Positions 8,636 to 18,017 of a stretch of DNA of 64,000 bases are shown here, in pieces. Within the stretch, counting starts at the first letter, position 1; each line of letters opens with the position of its first letter. The stretch comes from Gammaproteobacteria bacterium LSUCC0057. Its GTDB lineage: Bacteria > Pseudomonadota > Gammaproteobacteria > Pseudomonadales > Porticoccaceae. Under the pieces are notes generated by a model. The model worked only from the letters and a program-made list of their open reading frames with translations, ran no database searches and was not told the DNA's origin. A program made the translations under genes and the position numbers. The stretch is from NCBI GenBank assembly GCA_004535795.1, contig SPIA01000003.1:62001-126000 (forward strand), written 5' to 3'.

Positions 8636-9442
8636 ATGAACGACCGTGCCGATCAACCGTTGCTGCTAAGCGACTGCCAACAGGGTATTTTACGTCTAAC
8701 TCTCAACGACCCTGCGCGGCGCAATGCGCTCTCGCAAGCGCTGATGGCAGAGTTGGCGACGGTTTTGCAGAGCGCCGCCGATGATAGCGCGGTGCGGGTG
8801 ATTGTTATTGCTGCCAACGGCCCGGCGTTTTGCGCCGGTCACGACTTGAAAGAGATTACCGCTGCGCGCGCCGAGCCGGATAAAGGGTTAGCGCTGTTTG
8901 AGCGCCTGATTGACAGCTGCGCGGTGCTGATGCAGCAGATCGCCAACCACCCCAAACCAATTATTGCTGAGGTGGCAGGTGTCGCCACTGCGGCGGGCTG
9001 CCAGCTGGTGGCCAGTTGTGATTTGGCGGTGGCGGCGGAGTCGGCGCGCTTTGCCACGCCCGGTGTCAATATTGGCCTATTCTGTTCTACCCCGATGGTG
9101 GCGCTGTCGCGCAACGTGCACACTAAACACGCCATGGAGCTGTTGCTGTTGGGGGATATGGTCTCGGCGCAGCGCGCCGAACAGATCGGCTTGATTAACC
9201 ACGCCGTGGCCGAGGAGGAGTTAACTGCGACAGCGATGGCGATGGCGGCAAAAATTGCCTCTAAATCCAGCTACACGCTGCAAGTGGGCAAGCAGGCATT
9301 TTACAACCAGCTACACAAGCCGCTCGACGAGGCCTATCGCTACACCGCTCAGGTGATGGTGAACAACCTGCTGGCGGCAGATGCCAATGAGGGCATCTGT
9401 GCGTTTATCGATAAGCGCCCGCCACAGTGGCAAGACTGCTAA
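8636..9442 (+). CDS. Enoyl-CoA hydratase/isomerase family protein (ECHDC3-like)
   Basis: This 268-residue crotonase-fold enzyme acts on acyl-CoA thioesters in the cytoplasm. It carries the oxyanion-hole segment FCAGHDLKE and the second conserved region ANHPKPIIAEVAGVATAAGCQ. The following CDLAVAAESARFATPGVNIGL is typical of the ECHDC3 subgroup. The usual two catalytic glutamates of enoyl-CoA hydratase are not obvious, so hydratase activity is uncertain. An AGGGG lies before the ATG. It stands alone, converging on a small membrane-protein gene with their ends overlapping by four bases. Confidence 0.85.
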   Translation: MNDRADQPLLLSDCQQGILRLTLNDPARRNALSQALMAELATVLQSAADDSAVRVIVIAANGPAFCAGHDLKEITAARAEPDKGLALFERLIDSCAVLMQQIANHPKPIIAEVAGVATAAGCQLVASCDLAVAAESARFATPGVNIGLFCSTPMVALSRNVHTKHAMELLLLGDMVSAQRAEQIGLINHAVAEEELTATAMAMAAKIASKSSYTLQVGKQAFYNQLHKPLDEAYRYTAQVMVNNLLAADANEGICAFIDKRPPQWQDC

Positions 9443-9681
9443 GCAATTATCCGCAGGGCGATGTACGGCACTAAGTTAAATAGCAGAATGGCAAGCTTGT
9501 AGTAGGCTAAAAAGCTGAAGTAGTAGCCCGGCAGTTGCGCGCTGTCGACGCCAGAGGCGCGGCTGTGCAACCGCATCAGCGGCTGCCGTGCCAGCATAAT
9601 CATGGCGGCAGAGATAAATAACAGGCCAATATTAATGGTGCTGCACCAGCCCAACAGCGCGGTAATGGTAGCTATATTCAT
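9439..9681 (-). CDS. Small two-helix membrane protein (DUF6868-like)
   Basis: This is an 80-residue inner-membrane protein with a hydrophobic N-terminal helix (about residues 2-30), a basic middle (RQPLMRLHSRASG) and a second helix (about 50-78) ending in LFNLVPYIALRIIA. The pattern 'helix, RxH loop, YYxFLAxYKxxxxxFNLVPYxAL' is one I associate with DUF6868 proteins, whose function is unknown. GAGGAG precedes the start at good spacing, so I consider it a real gene. No functional link to its neighbours is visible. Confidence 0.7.
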   Translation of the reverse strand: MNIATITALLGWCSTINIGLLFISAAMIMLARQPLMRLHSRASGVDSAQLPGYYFSFLAYYKLAILLFNLVPYIALRIIA

Positions 9682-9790
9682 AGCGTTCTCCTCGTGGTCG
9701 ACAGTGTTTTTACGGTCATGCTCAGTCAGGCTAGCGCCAATTGTTCGCCACCGCCTTGATCGAGTCGAGCCACATCGCCGACAGACTAGC

Positions 9791-10486
9791 TCAGCTGTCG
9801 ATAAAGCTCTGCAGTGCGTCGCGATTGTGGATGAGGATCTGACCGTACTGCTGTTCTATCCAGCCGCGCTGCTGTAGCGCCTTAATCGATAGGTAGAGCA
9901 TTTGCCGGGAACACTGGGCGACTTTTGCCAGTCGCTCGGCGGTCAGTCTAACCCGCGGGGTAGCGGTGACATCGCCACTGATTTCGGCAAACATCAGCAG
10001 TAATCCGGCGATGCGCTTACTGCGCTCTGGTTGCAGCGACAGTTGCTGGCGGTTGAGTGCCGTTCTAAAGCGCAACCCCTCCATCTCCAGCACCAAAGGG
10101 TAGAGCTCGGGCTGGTGCTCTAGCAGTTGTTTGACCGTTGCCGCAGGGCAGGCCAACACCCGACTCTCGGCGGTTGCTACCAGTTCACGGCTCGCCGCTT
10201 GGCGATGAAAGAGTGCCACCCAACTACTCATGGCGCCGGGCCCAAAGACTGCGACCACTAACTCATCGCCGCCGGGGCTGACCGTGCACATCTCCAGTTG
10301 ACCAGCCACGACAATATAGAGGTGATGATGTGGCGTACCACTGCGCTGCAAGATGCTGCGCTGGCTAAAACTTAACAGCTGTGAGCAGCGCAGCAACTCG
10401 CGCTGTTGCTCGCTGCTAAGCTGTTGCACAACCGCAATGCCGCTGAGAAAGGGTTCGAGCCCTTGAGTCGAAAGTGTTTTAACCAT
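9791..10486 (-). CDS. Crp/Fnr-family transcriptional regulator
   Basis: This 231-residue regulator has an N-terminal cyclic-nucleotide-binding-like beta-roll (LSFSQRSILQRSG, LYIVVAGQLEM, VVAVFGPGAMSSWVAL) and a C-terminal winged helix (VRLTAERLAKVAQCSRQMLYLSIKALQQRGWIEQ). No Fnr-type N-terminal cysteine cluster is present. The reading frame continues upstream across the next gene, but only this part has domain content; I take the ATG at 10486. It is divergent from glpD with a 99-bp gap, so it probably regulates the glpD-AGPS-FGGY genes and perhaps itself. The effector is unknown. Confidence 0.85.
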   Translation of the reverse strand: MVKTLSTQGLEPFLSGIAVVQQLSSEQQRELLRCSQLLSFSQRSILQRSGTPHHHLYIVVAGQLEMCTVSPGGDELVVAVFGPGAMSSWVALFHRQAASRELVATAESRVLACPAATVKQLLEHQPELYPLVLEMEGLRFRTALNRQQLSLQPERSKRIAGLLLMFAEISGDVTATPRVRLTAERLAKVAQCSRQMLYLSIKALQQRGWIEQQYGQILIHNRDALQSFIDS

Positions 10487-10585
10487 ACCCCATGCTATCA
10501 GATTATTGTCTAAAAATAGACGTTTCACTGTTGCGCCGAGCGCTACAGTGAAAGGGTATTCACACCACAGACGGCGGCACAGGCG

Positions 10586-12172
10586 ATGGCTACAGCACCC
10601 TACAGCAGCGCACTCGACTTTAGAAATCGAGCGGCACTCTTTGCACAGCTGCAGGACGAGCTGTTCGACTTGGTGGTGATCGGTGGTGGTATCACCGGTG
10701 CCGGTATTGCCCGCGATGCCGCCATGCGTGGCTTGAGAGTAGCGCTGCTCGAGGCGCAAGACTTTGCCAGTGGCACCAGCAGCCGAAGTTCTAAAATGAT
10801 TCACGGCGGCCTGCGCTATCTGATTAAGGGCGATATCGCCGTGGTGCGCGAGTCGGTCAGTGAGCGCGAGACACTGCATCGCATCGCGCCGCATTTGGCG
10901 CGCAAAATGAATTACATTGTCGGCACCCGCCACCGTGTCGAGCAGACCATTATGCGCATAGCGCTGACGCTTTATGAGTGGTTGGGGCAGGTTGCGGCGA
11001 ATGACCGCCACCAGCGCTGGAATCGCCAGCAGCTGCGCTGCCACGAGCCCGAATTGGCGGCAGACAAATACTATGCCGCTGTGGTCTACCCGGAATATCT
11101 TACCGACGACGCGCGGCTGACACTTGCCAACATCCGCTCGGCTCGGGCCCACGGCGCTACAGTGGCCAGCTACTGTAAGGTGACTGGCATTGCCCGCAGC
11201 GGCGCCTTTGAGCTCAGCTGCCAAGCCCAGCTGCCGGGTGAAAACAGCCAACTTAGGGTGCGTGCAAAAGCGCTGATCAATGCTGCCGGGCCGTGGGTGG
11301 ATGCTGTAGCGGCGCTGGAAAACTCCGCTCAGTGCCAGCGGTTGGCACTTAGTCGGGGGGTGCACTTGGTGGTTGACCACGACAAGTTGCCGGTACGCCA
11401 CAGTGTGGTGCTGGCCGCCAGCGACGGCCGTCGCGTCTTTGCGGTGCCGGTGGGCAAATTTACCTATATCGGCACCACTGATGACTATTACCCAGATAGC
11501 GATTACTGGCCGCCGGTTACCGCGGCCGATGTCAGTTACCTATTGGGTATTTGTGCAGAGTATTTTCCGGCGCGGCCACTGACTAACAGCGATATTGTCT
11601 CGGCATGGTCGGGCATTCGGCCACTGATCGCTGGCGCCGAAGGGGTAGCGGCCAAAGAGCTCTCCCGCAAAGATGAACTATGGCAGGGCCCCTTGGGCAT
11701 GTGGACGGTGGCAGGTGGCAAGTTGTCGGCCTACCGCGCGATGGCCGAACGGCTGGTCGACCGCGTAGTGGCTGAAAATTCTTTTACTGCGGGCGGGTGC
11801 ACAACCGCCAGCGAGCCACTGCCCGGGGGTGGTGAGCTGACACCGTTGAGCGACGCTCTGCCAGCGGCTCAGCAGCAGCGGCTACAGGCACTGTATGGCA
11901 GTGAGGCCGAGCGGGTCGTGGAGCTCGGTGGCGATCTCGCCGCTGAAGTCAGCTTTGCCGTTGTAGTTGAGGGGGCGCTGCGGTTACAGGACTACTGGGC
12001 GCGACGCAGCAGTCGCGCCTGGTTTGAACCGGCCGGCGGTGTTGCCAGCTTGGCTGCCGCGGCTGCGGTGATGGGTCAACAGTTGGGTTGGGATGCGGCA
12101 CGCGTCGCGGCAGAGATTGCAGAGTGCAAGGCGATTGATGCGCACAGCCGCGAGGCTTTTAGTGACCGCTGA
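10586..12172 (+). CDS. glpD: Glycerol-3-phosphate dehydrogenase, FAD-dependent
   Basis: This oxidises sn-glycerol-3-phosphate to dihydroxyacetone phosphate at the inner membrane, passing electrons to quinone. It has 528 residues, as usual for GlpD. The FAD-binding motif is VVIGGGITGAGIARDAAMRG (about 30-49), followed by the family signature GTSSRSSKMIHGGLRYL (63-79). Central motifs include YPEYLTDDARL and INAAGPWVD, and TVAGGKLSAYRAMAE closes the FAD domain. The ribosome-binding site is weak (CAGG close to the ATG). It heads a run of three genes whose products all touch glycerol or DHAP chemistry: this enzyme, an alkyl-DHAP-synthase-like flavoprotein and an FGGY kinase. Confidence 0.93.
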   Translation: MATAPYSSALDFRNRAALFAQLQDELFDLVVIGGGITGAGIARDAAMRGLRVALLEAQDFASGTSSRSSKMIHGGLRYLIKGDIAVVRESVSERETLHRIAPHLARKMNYIVGTRHRVEQTIMRIALTLYEWLGQVAANDRHQRWNRQQLRCHEPELAADKYYAAVVYPEYLTDDARLTLANIRSARAHGATVASYCKVTGIARSGAFELSCQAQLPGENSQLRVRAKALINAAGPWVDAVAALENSAQCQRLALSRGVHLVVDHDKLPVRHSVVLAASDGRRVFAVPVGKFTYIGTTDDYYPDSDYWPPVTAADVSYLLGICAEYFPARPLTNSDIVSAWSGIRPLIAGAEGVAAKELSRKDELWQGPLGMWTVAGGKLSAYRAMAERLVDRVVAENSFTAGGCTTASEPLPGGGELTPLSDALPAAQQQRLQALYGSEAERVVELGGDLAAEVSFAVVVEGALRLQDYWARRSSRAWFEPAGGVASLAAAAAVMGQQLGWDAARVAAEIAECKAIDAHSREAFSDR

Positions 12173-12223
12173 CAATTAAAAATAAACCACCCATAGGGTA
12201 TTTTTTCAACACGAGAGACCACC

Positions 12224-13627
12224 ATGAAACAGGAATTTATTGCAGCGCTAGCTGAGCACATAGGTGCTGAGCAGATTTTTCTCCAGTTCGATGAACGGCA
12301 ACAATACCGCTATGACCACTGGTCTGTTAAGCACTGCCGCGACTGGTTGGGAGAGGCTATCACTACCCCCGGTTGTATCGTTAAGCCTCGTCACAGTGGT
12401 GATGTACAGGCAGTTGTCCGCATTAGCACCGAGTACGGTGTGGCAATTGTTCCCTACGGTTTGGGGAGTGGTGTCTGTGGCGGTATTGAACCCAGCAACG
12501 AGCATCTATTACTCGATATGGGCGCTATGAACCAACTGGTAAATATCGATGAAGAAAATTTGCTCGCCACTTTTGAGGCCGGTATGAACGGCCTAGTCGC
12601 CGAACAAGCGGTGGCTGCGCATGGTCTAACTATCGGCCATTGGCCGCAATCTATCGCTATGAGCAGTGTCGGCGGTTGGGTTTCGACCCGCGCCTCAGGA
12701 CAGTTTTCAACCGCCTACGGCAACATAGAAGATATGCTCTACTCGTTACAGGCGGTGCTGCCCAACGGCGAGCTGGTGACCCTCGGCAAGGCGCCGCGCG
12801 CCGCTAGTGGCCCCGATCTGCGCCAGCTGCTGATGGGTGCTGAAGGCACAATGGGCATAATCACTCAAGTCACCTTGTCTCTGCGTCGCGCGGCGCCCTG
12901 CCGGCGTTACTCAGCTTTTTACGCCACTGATATGGCGCAGGGTTTTACCGCACAGCGCCAGATAGTTCAGGCCGATTGGCGACCGCCGGTGATGCGCCAA
13001 TACGACAATTCAGAGGTAGCTAGGCTATTTCCCAGCTACCTAAGAGACAATTCTGTGCTGCTGTTGATGGTGCACGAGGGACCAGCGGCAAGGGTTGAGG
13101 TTGAAGTTGCCGCGGTAACGGCTATTGCCCACCAGCTCGGCTTGACGACAGCAGACAGCGCGGCCTGCGAAGATTGGATGACGCGTCGCAACCACGTACC
13201 GCAGTGGCGCGATCTGCTCGAGCAGGGCTGGATTGCCGATACTATAGAAATCTCCGCACCTTGGAGCGCTATTAATGGTGTTTATAATGACGCTATTGCG
13301 GCACTGCAAAATGTACCGAGCTTAGTTAACGCCTCTGCCCACAGCTCGCATGTTTATCGCTCGGGTATTAATTTGTACTTTACCTTTGCTTGTCAGCCGG
13401 CCGATAAGCAGGCCATGGAGGCCCTCTACTTTGAGTGCTGGCAGCAGGTGCTGGCCGCCACCACTGCAGCGGGCGGCGGCATTGCCCACCATCATGGTAT
13501 TGGACGTCTGCGCAAAAACTACCTTGAAAATGACCTGGGCGCTGCCGGCGTCGAGCTGCTGCGCACACTGAAGCGAGCGGTGGATCCCAATAACTACTTT
13601 AACCCCGGCAATCTATTACCCGATTAA
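12224..13627 (+). CDS. FAD-binding oxidase, alkyl-DHAP synthase-like
   Basis: This 467-residue flavoprotein of the VAO/FAD-linked oxidase fold resembles the catalytic part of alkyldihydroxyacetonephosphate synthase, the enzyme that makes ether bonds in lipids. The FAD domain includes VVPYG-like IVPYGLGSGVCGG (75-87) and SSVGGWVSTRASGQFSTAYG (147-166), very like the AGPS sequence. It also keeps the AGPS His-triplet region AHHHGIGRLRKNYL (421-434) and a Tyr in HVYRSGINLYFTF. The C-terminus VDPNNYFNPGN is shared by the whole oxidase family. A glycolate- or lactate-oxidase role is possible, but the HHH motif favours AGPS-type chemistry. GAGAG precedes the ATG. It lies between glpD and an FGGY kinase. 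Confidence 0.75.
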   Translation: MKQEFIAALAEHIGAEQIFLQFDERQQYRYDHWSVKHCRDWLGEAITTPGCIVKPRHSGDVQAVVRISTEYGVAIVPYGLGSGVCGGIEPSNEHLLLDMGAMNQLVNIDEENLLATFEAGMNGLVAEQAVAAHGLTIGHWPQSIAMSSVGGWVSTRASGQFSTAYGNIEDMLYSLQAVLPNGELVTLGKAPRAASGPDLRQLLMGAEGTMGIITQVTLSLRRAAPCRRYSAFYATDMAQGFTAQRQIVQADWRPPVMRQYDNSEVARLFPSYLRDNSVLLLMVHEGPAARVEVEVAAVTAIAHQLGLTTADSAACEDWMTRRNHVPQWRDLLEQGWIADTIEISAPWSAINGVYNDAIAALQNVPSLVNASAHSSHVYRSGINLYFTFACQPADKQAMEALYFECWQQVLAATTAAGGGIAHHHGIGRLRKNYLENDLGAAGVELLRTLKRAVDPNNYFNPGNLLPD

Positions 13628-13663
13628 CGGCGGCACACCGCGACGGTGTGTGAGGTGATTGAG

Positions 13664-15220
13664 ATGAGTAAGCCACAACCTTTAATACTGGCCATCGACA
13701 ACGGTACCCAGAGTGTGCGGGCACTATTATTTGACCGCAGTGGTCAGTTGGTGGCCAAGGCGCAAAAAGCGTTGGTTGACTACAGTACTCCACAGCCCGG
13801 TTGGCAGGAACACGACGTCGAAGCGTTCTATACCCATATGGCGAGCTGTTGCCAACAGCTGTGGCAGAGCGGTAAGTACACTGCCGAGCAGGTACAAGCG
13901 GTGGTGGTTACTACCCAGCGAGCCACGGTGATCAACTTAGATGAGCACGGCCAGCCGTTGCGCCCGGCGATTATATGGACCGACCAACGCAAAGCGGCAC
14001 TGCGAGCCAAGCGCCCGTGGTGGTGGCGTCTGCTGTTCCGTCTGCTCGGTCTCAAGCGAACTATCGACGCGCTAGAGCGTGAAACCGAAATTAACTGGCT
14101 TGCTCAACATCAGCCGCAGGTCTGGGCTAAAACTGCGCACTACCTGCTGCTGTCGGGATATCTCAACTACCGTCTCACCGGTGAGTTCAAAGACAGTGTC
14201 GGCAGTCAGGTTGGCTATATTCCTTTCGACTATAAACGCCAGCAGTGGTGTGGTAAGCGCGATTGGAAGTGGCACTGTATGCCGGTAGCCCAACAACAGC
14301 TACCTGAATTGGTCGCAGTCGGTGCGGTTCTGGGAAGCGTCACTGCCGCTGCGGCACGCCAGACTGGGCTGATGGCCGGTACGCCAGTAATCGCCGGTGC
14401 AGCCGATAAGGCGTGTGAAGTACTCGGCTCAGGCTGCCTTCATGAAACCATCGGCAGCATCTCGTGCGGTACCACCGCTACGATTAATGTCTGTCAGCAG
14501 CGCTACATCGAGCCGCGGCCGTTTATTCCGCCTTACCCGGCGGCACTACCCGATTACTTCAACAGCGAAATTCAGGTGTTTCGGGGTTTTTGGATGGTCG
14601 AGTGGTTTGTGCAGCAGTTTGCCAGCACAGAACAACAGCGCGCCGAGCGCAGTGACATTGCGGTAGAGCCGCTGCTGGAGGAGTTGCTACAAGCTACTGC
14701 CCCTGGGGCCGACGGCCTAGTCTTGCAGCCGTACTGGAATCCTGGGCTCGGTCACCCCGGACCAGAGGCGCGCGGCAGCGTGATTGGATTTAGCGACCAG
14801 CACACCCGCGGTCATCTTTATCGTGCGATGTTGGAGGGGCTGGCCTTTGCCTTGCGCGATGGCAAGGAGCAGCTTGAACGGCGCAACAAGAATAAGCTGC
14901 AACGACTGCGAGTGGCCGGTGGCGGCTCGCAGAGCGATGGTGTGATGCAGATATTGGCCGATGTTCTGCAGCTGCCCACCGAGCGCCCCTCAACCTATGA
15001 GGCCAGTGGGTTGGGCGCGGCAATTATCGCTGCGGTGTCGCTCGGCTACTACCGCAGCTATGCTGAGGCGGTAGCGGCGATGACCGCGGTGAGCGCCCGC
15101 TTTGAGCCAATAGCCGCCAACAGCGACCTATACCAAAAAATATACCGGCAAATTTATCGCCGCCAGTATCGACGCCTCCGCCCATTATATTCTGCACTGG
15201 CCAGGTTGCGAGTGGCTTAG
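13664..15220 (+). CDS. FGGY-family carbohydrate kinase (glycerol-kinase-like)
   Basis: This 518-residue sugar or polyol kinase has the ASKHA phosphate-1 motif (LAIDNGTQSVRALLFD) and, mid-protein, GSISCGTTATINV. The adenosine motif RVAGGGSQSDGVMQILADVL lies near the C-terminus, with EASGLGAAIIAAVSLGYY after it. The usual glycerol-kinase FGGY signature is not exact, so the substrate may be glycerol or a related polyol. I chose the ATG at 13664, with GAGG upstream, over one six codons earlier. Gene order after glpD and the AGPS-like oxidase suggests that it supplies glycerol-3-phosphate or a phosphorylated glycerol derivative to the same pathway. Confidence 0.82.
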   Translation: MSKPQPLILAIDNGTQSVRALLFDRSGQLVAKAQKALVDYSTPQPGWQEHDVEAFYTHMASCCQQLWQSGKYTAEQVQAVVVTTQRATVINLDEHGQPLRPAIIWTDQRKAALRAKRPWWWRLLFRLLGLKRTIDALERETEINWLAQHQPQVWAKTAHYLLLSGYLNYRLTGEFKDSVGSQVGYIPFDYKRQQWCGKRDWKWHCMPVAQQQLPELVAVGAVLGSVTAAAARQTGLMAGTPVIAGAADKACEVLGSGCLHETIGSISCGTTATINVCQQRYIEPRPFIPPYPAALPDYFNSEIQVFRGFWMVEWFVQQFASTEQQRAERSDIAVEPLLEELLQATAPGADGLVLQPYWNPGLGHPGPEARGSVIGFSDQHTRGHLYRAMLEGLAFALRDGKEQLERRNKNKLQRLRVAGGGSQSDGVMQILADVLQLPTERPSTYEASGLGAAIIAAVSLGYYRSYAEAVAAMTAVSARFEPIAANSDLYQKIYRQIYRRQYRRLRPLYSALARLRVA

Positions 15221-15232
15221 ACAGCGCGAGTG

Positions 15233-16258
15233 TTAGCCGATTTTGACCACCGCTTTGCCAAAGTGGTCGCCGTTAAACAGTGACAAAAAGGCGTCGAGCG
15301 CAGAGTCGATGCCGTCGAACACGGTTTCGCGGCTTTTGATGGCACCACTTTGTACCCACGGCACCATCTCATTCAAAAAGGCTTCTTGTTGGTCAAAGTG
15401 GTCGGAGATAATAAACCCCTGCATGCGAATTTTTTTGCCGACGATCAACATTAAATTGTTAACGCCTTGGCCGACAGCATCGTTGTAGCCGCTGATCATG
15501 CCGCAGGCGGCAATGCGGCCGTGCGGGTTCATAGCGTTGAGAGCCGCTTGCAGGTGGTCGCCGCCGACATTCTCAAAGTAGACATCGACCCCTTCGGGGG
15601 CGGCAGTGAGCAATGCCTGGGTGAGATCGCCGCAGGTTTTGTAGTTGATCACCGCGTCGACCCCGCACTCGTCCAGCAGCCACTGCGCTTTGTCGTCGCT
15701 GCCGACACTGCCGACTACTCGACACCCTTTGAGTTTGGCAATTTGGCAGACATTGGCGCCGACAGCACCAGAGGCGGCCGAGACAAACACCGTTTCGCCC
15801 GCCTTGGGCTGGGCGATGTTGAGCAGGCCAAAGTAGGCGGTTAACCCCGGCATGCCGAGCGTACCCAAAAACAGTGAGGGCATCTGCGCCGCACTAGCCG
15901 GTAATTTCTGTAGCTCCTGCGCACTGGCAATAAAGCGGTCGCGCCAGCCGTTGAGGCTGAGCACGGTATCGCCCGGGCTAAAGTCTGGGTGTCGCGATTC
16001 AACCACGCGGCCAACGGCACCGCCGGTCATCGCCTGGTTGAGTTCGTAGGCCTCGGCATAGACGGCGTTTTCGCGCATGCGCCCGCGCATGTACGGGTCG
16101 ACCGATAAAAACAGATTGTCTACCTGCACCTGGCCGTCGTTGAGCTCGGCCAGTTGGCGCTCAACAATCTGGAAGTGCTCTGCGCTGGGCAGTGCGGCGG
16201 GGCGTTGTAGCAGATGCCACTCGCGGGCGGTGGTGGCGGGTCGGTCGGGCTGAGACAT
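15233..16258 (-). CDS. NADP-dependent oxidoreductase (CurA/PTGR-like MDR)
   Basis: This 341-residue zinc-free medium-chain reductase probably reduces the double bond of enones or alkenals using NADPH. The N-terminus (NLFLSVDPYMRGRM) and the Rossmann segment (GETVFVSAASGAVGANVCQIAKLKGCRVVGSVGSDDK) match the CurA/prostaglandin-reductase group. The region ENVGGDHLQAALNAMNPHGRIAACGMISGYN is also typical. The start has GGAG at good spacing. It converges on the FGGY kinase gene and shows no operon partner. Confidence 0.88.
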   Translation of the reverse strand: MSQPDRPATTAREWHLLQRPAALPSAEHFQIVERQLAELNDGQVQVDNLFLSVDPYMRGRMRENAVYAEAYELNQAMTGGAVGRVVESRHPDFSPGDTVLSLNGWRDRFIASAQELQKLPASAAQMPSLFLGTLGMPGLTAYFGLLNIAQPKAGETVFVSAASGAVGANVCQIAKLKGCRVVGSVGSDDKAQWLLDECGVDAVINYKTCGDLTQALLTAAPEGVDVYFENVGGDHLQAALNAMNPHGRIAACGMISGYNDAVGQGVNNLMLIVGKKIRMQGFIISDHFDQQEAFLNEMVPWVQSGAIKSRETVFDGIDSALDAFLSLFNGDHFGKAVVKIG

Positions 16259-16434
16259 AGCAAACTCCAGTCTGGTGGCTTATGGATGAGCGTTAGCATA
16301 GCGCTTAACCGCAGCTTTTGGACAGTTTGCCCTCGTCAGATTCAATCGGGGGCGCTCATAGCCCATTTGCAGGTTTTACCGCCGGCTTTGTTCGGGCATG
16401 TTGTCGCTGTAATTTAAAAATTTAGGGGAGAGTT

Positions 16435-17949
16435 ATGTCGGTTTCGCGTCGCGATTTTCTCGGTTTAACCGCAGCCGCCTCGGCGTTGGTTGCCGCCGGC
16501 CCGCATGCGCTTGCCGCCAGCGGTGGCGGACTGAGCTTTGAGGAGTACCGCCAGTTCGATGCGCTCGGTTTGGCTGCGGCGATCCGCCGCGGCCATTTCA
16601 CCGCCGGCGAAGTACTCGCCGCGGCACTGGCGCGCACCGCTGCGGTGAATCCGGCCATTAATGCAGTGGTGATCGGCCATGCCGACTACGCGCGCCAGCA
16701 GTTGGCCGACGGTGTCGGCCACGGGCCATTTGCCGGCGTGCCATTTTTGCTAAAGGATCTCGGCATGCAGCTGCGCGGCACTGTCACCTCGCAGGGGTCG
16801 CGGTTCTATGCTGGTCGTGTCGCCGACCACACCGACACGTTGGTGCAGCGTTATCTGGATGCGGGGTTGTTGATGATGGGCAAATCTGCCTCACCGGAGT
16901 TTGGCGGCACCACCACCACCGAATCGCTGCTGTACGGTGCCACGCGCAACCCCTGGGATCTGACCAAAACTACCGGAGGATCATCGGGGGGAGCGGCAGC
17001 AGCGGTTGCCGCAGGCATTTTGCCCATGGCCAATGCCACCGATGGCGGCGGTTCGATACGCATACCGGCTTCGTGCTGTGGGCTATTTGGCTTAAAGCCG
17101 AGCCGCGGTCGCACGCCGCATGGGCCACAAGCACTGACCAGCCTAATGAGCGTCAGCCACTGCGTATCGCGCTCGGTGCGCGACAGCGCGGCGCTGCTAG
17201 ACGCAAGCGCCGCTATGGAGCCGGGTGCCGCCGGCGGCCCTCCGCCACCCTCGATGAGTTTCTTACAGGCTAGCCAGACGCCGCCGCAACCACAGCGTAT
17301 CGGCTTGGTGTTAACGCCAATCAGTGGCTCGCCGGTAGATAGCGACTGCCGCACCGCCGTCGAGCAGAGCGCTGCGCTGTTGGAGTCGCTCGGGCACCGC
17401 GTTGAGCCCATTGAGCTGCCGATCGACGCGGGTGAATTTTTCCAAGCCACCGGGGTGGTTATGGCGGCCGGTAATGTGGCGCGGATCCAGCAGCGCGAGC
17501 GCGAACTCGGCCGCGCGGTGACCGAAGATGATCTGGAGCCGCTGATCTACCAGCGCTATCGCAATGCGCTGGCCCATACCGCCGCCGACTACCATCGGGC
17601 CGTCAACAGCTTGCACCGTATTGGCGCTAAATTGGCCACTCTCCATCAACAGTATCCACTGCTGTTGTCGCCAACTTTAGCCAATCCGCCGCTGCCGATA
17701 GGGCGGTTGGCGCTGACTCGGTTGGATTCGGGTTATCTCAGTGATGTGCTCAGTTATTCCGCTTTTACTATGTTGGCCAATGCCAGCGGCGCGCCTGCCG
17801 CTTCGCTGCCGCTGCACTGGAGTGACGAGGGTCTACCTATTGGTGTGATGTTAAGCGCCGACTACGGCGGCGAGGCGCTGCTGTTACAGGTGGCCGGTCA
17901 GCTCGAGCAGGCGCAACCCTGGTTTGATCGCACGCCAACCAACTTGTAA
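16435..17949 (+). CDS. Tat-exported amidase (amidase signature family)
   Basis: This 504-residue hydrolase cleaves amide bonds and is probably exported folded. The N-terminus is a twin-arginine signal (SRRDFLG, hydrophobic stretch, AHALA-type end near residue 28). The amidase-signature triad is visible: Lys107 in FLLKDLG, the cis-Ser in TTGGSSGGAAAA (183-184), and the nucleophile Ser207 in DGGGSIRIPAS. AGGGGAG precedes the ATG. It stands alone between the CurA-like reductase and the cyclophilin gene. The natural substrate cannot be read from sequence. Confidence 0.88.
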   Translation: MSVSRRDFLGLTAAASALVAAGPHALAASGGGLSFEEYRQFDALGLAAAIRRGHFTAGEVLAAALARTAAVNPAINAVVIGHADYARQQLADGVGHGPFAGVPFLLKDLGMQLRGTVTSQGSRFYAGRVADHTDTLVQRYLDAGLLMMGKSASPEFGGTTTTESLLYGATRNPWDLTKTTGGSSGGAAAAVAAGILPMANATDGGGSIRIPASCCGLFGLKPSRGRTPHGPQALTSLMSVSHCVSRSVRDSAALLDASAAMEPGAAGGPPPPSMSFLQASQTPPQPQRIGLVLTPISGSPVDSDCRTAVEQSAALLESLGHRVEPIELPIDAGEFFQATGVVMAAGNVARIQQRERELGRAVTEDDLEPLIYQRYRNALAHTAADYHRAVNSLHRIGAKLATLHQQYPLLLSPTLANPPLPIGRLALTRLDSGYLSDVLSYSAFTMLANASGAPAASLPLHWSDEGLPIGVMLSADYGGEALLLQVAGQLEQAQPWFDRTPTNL

Positions 17950-18017
17950 TTCGAGCATGCCACGGAATAAAGCCTGTAGGGTAGATGACTCATCAACATC
18001 AGGCTATTAGCTGGGAA

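Noticed and set aside
10487-11401. Upstream extension of the Crp/Fnr reading frame across glpD on the minus strand
   Set aside because: The extra 305 codons have no domain content and lie opposite glpD, which is well supported. Only the 231-residue C-terminal part has the regulator domains.
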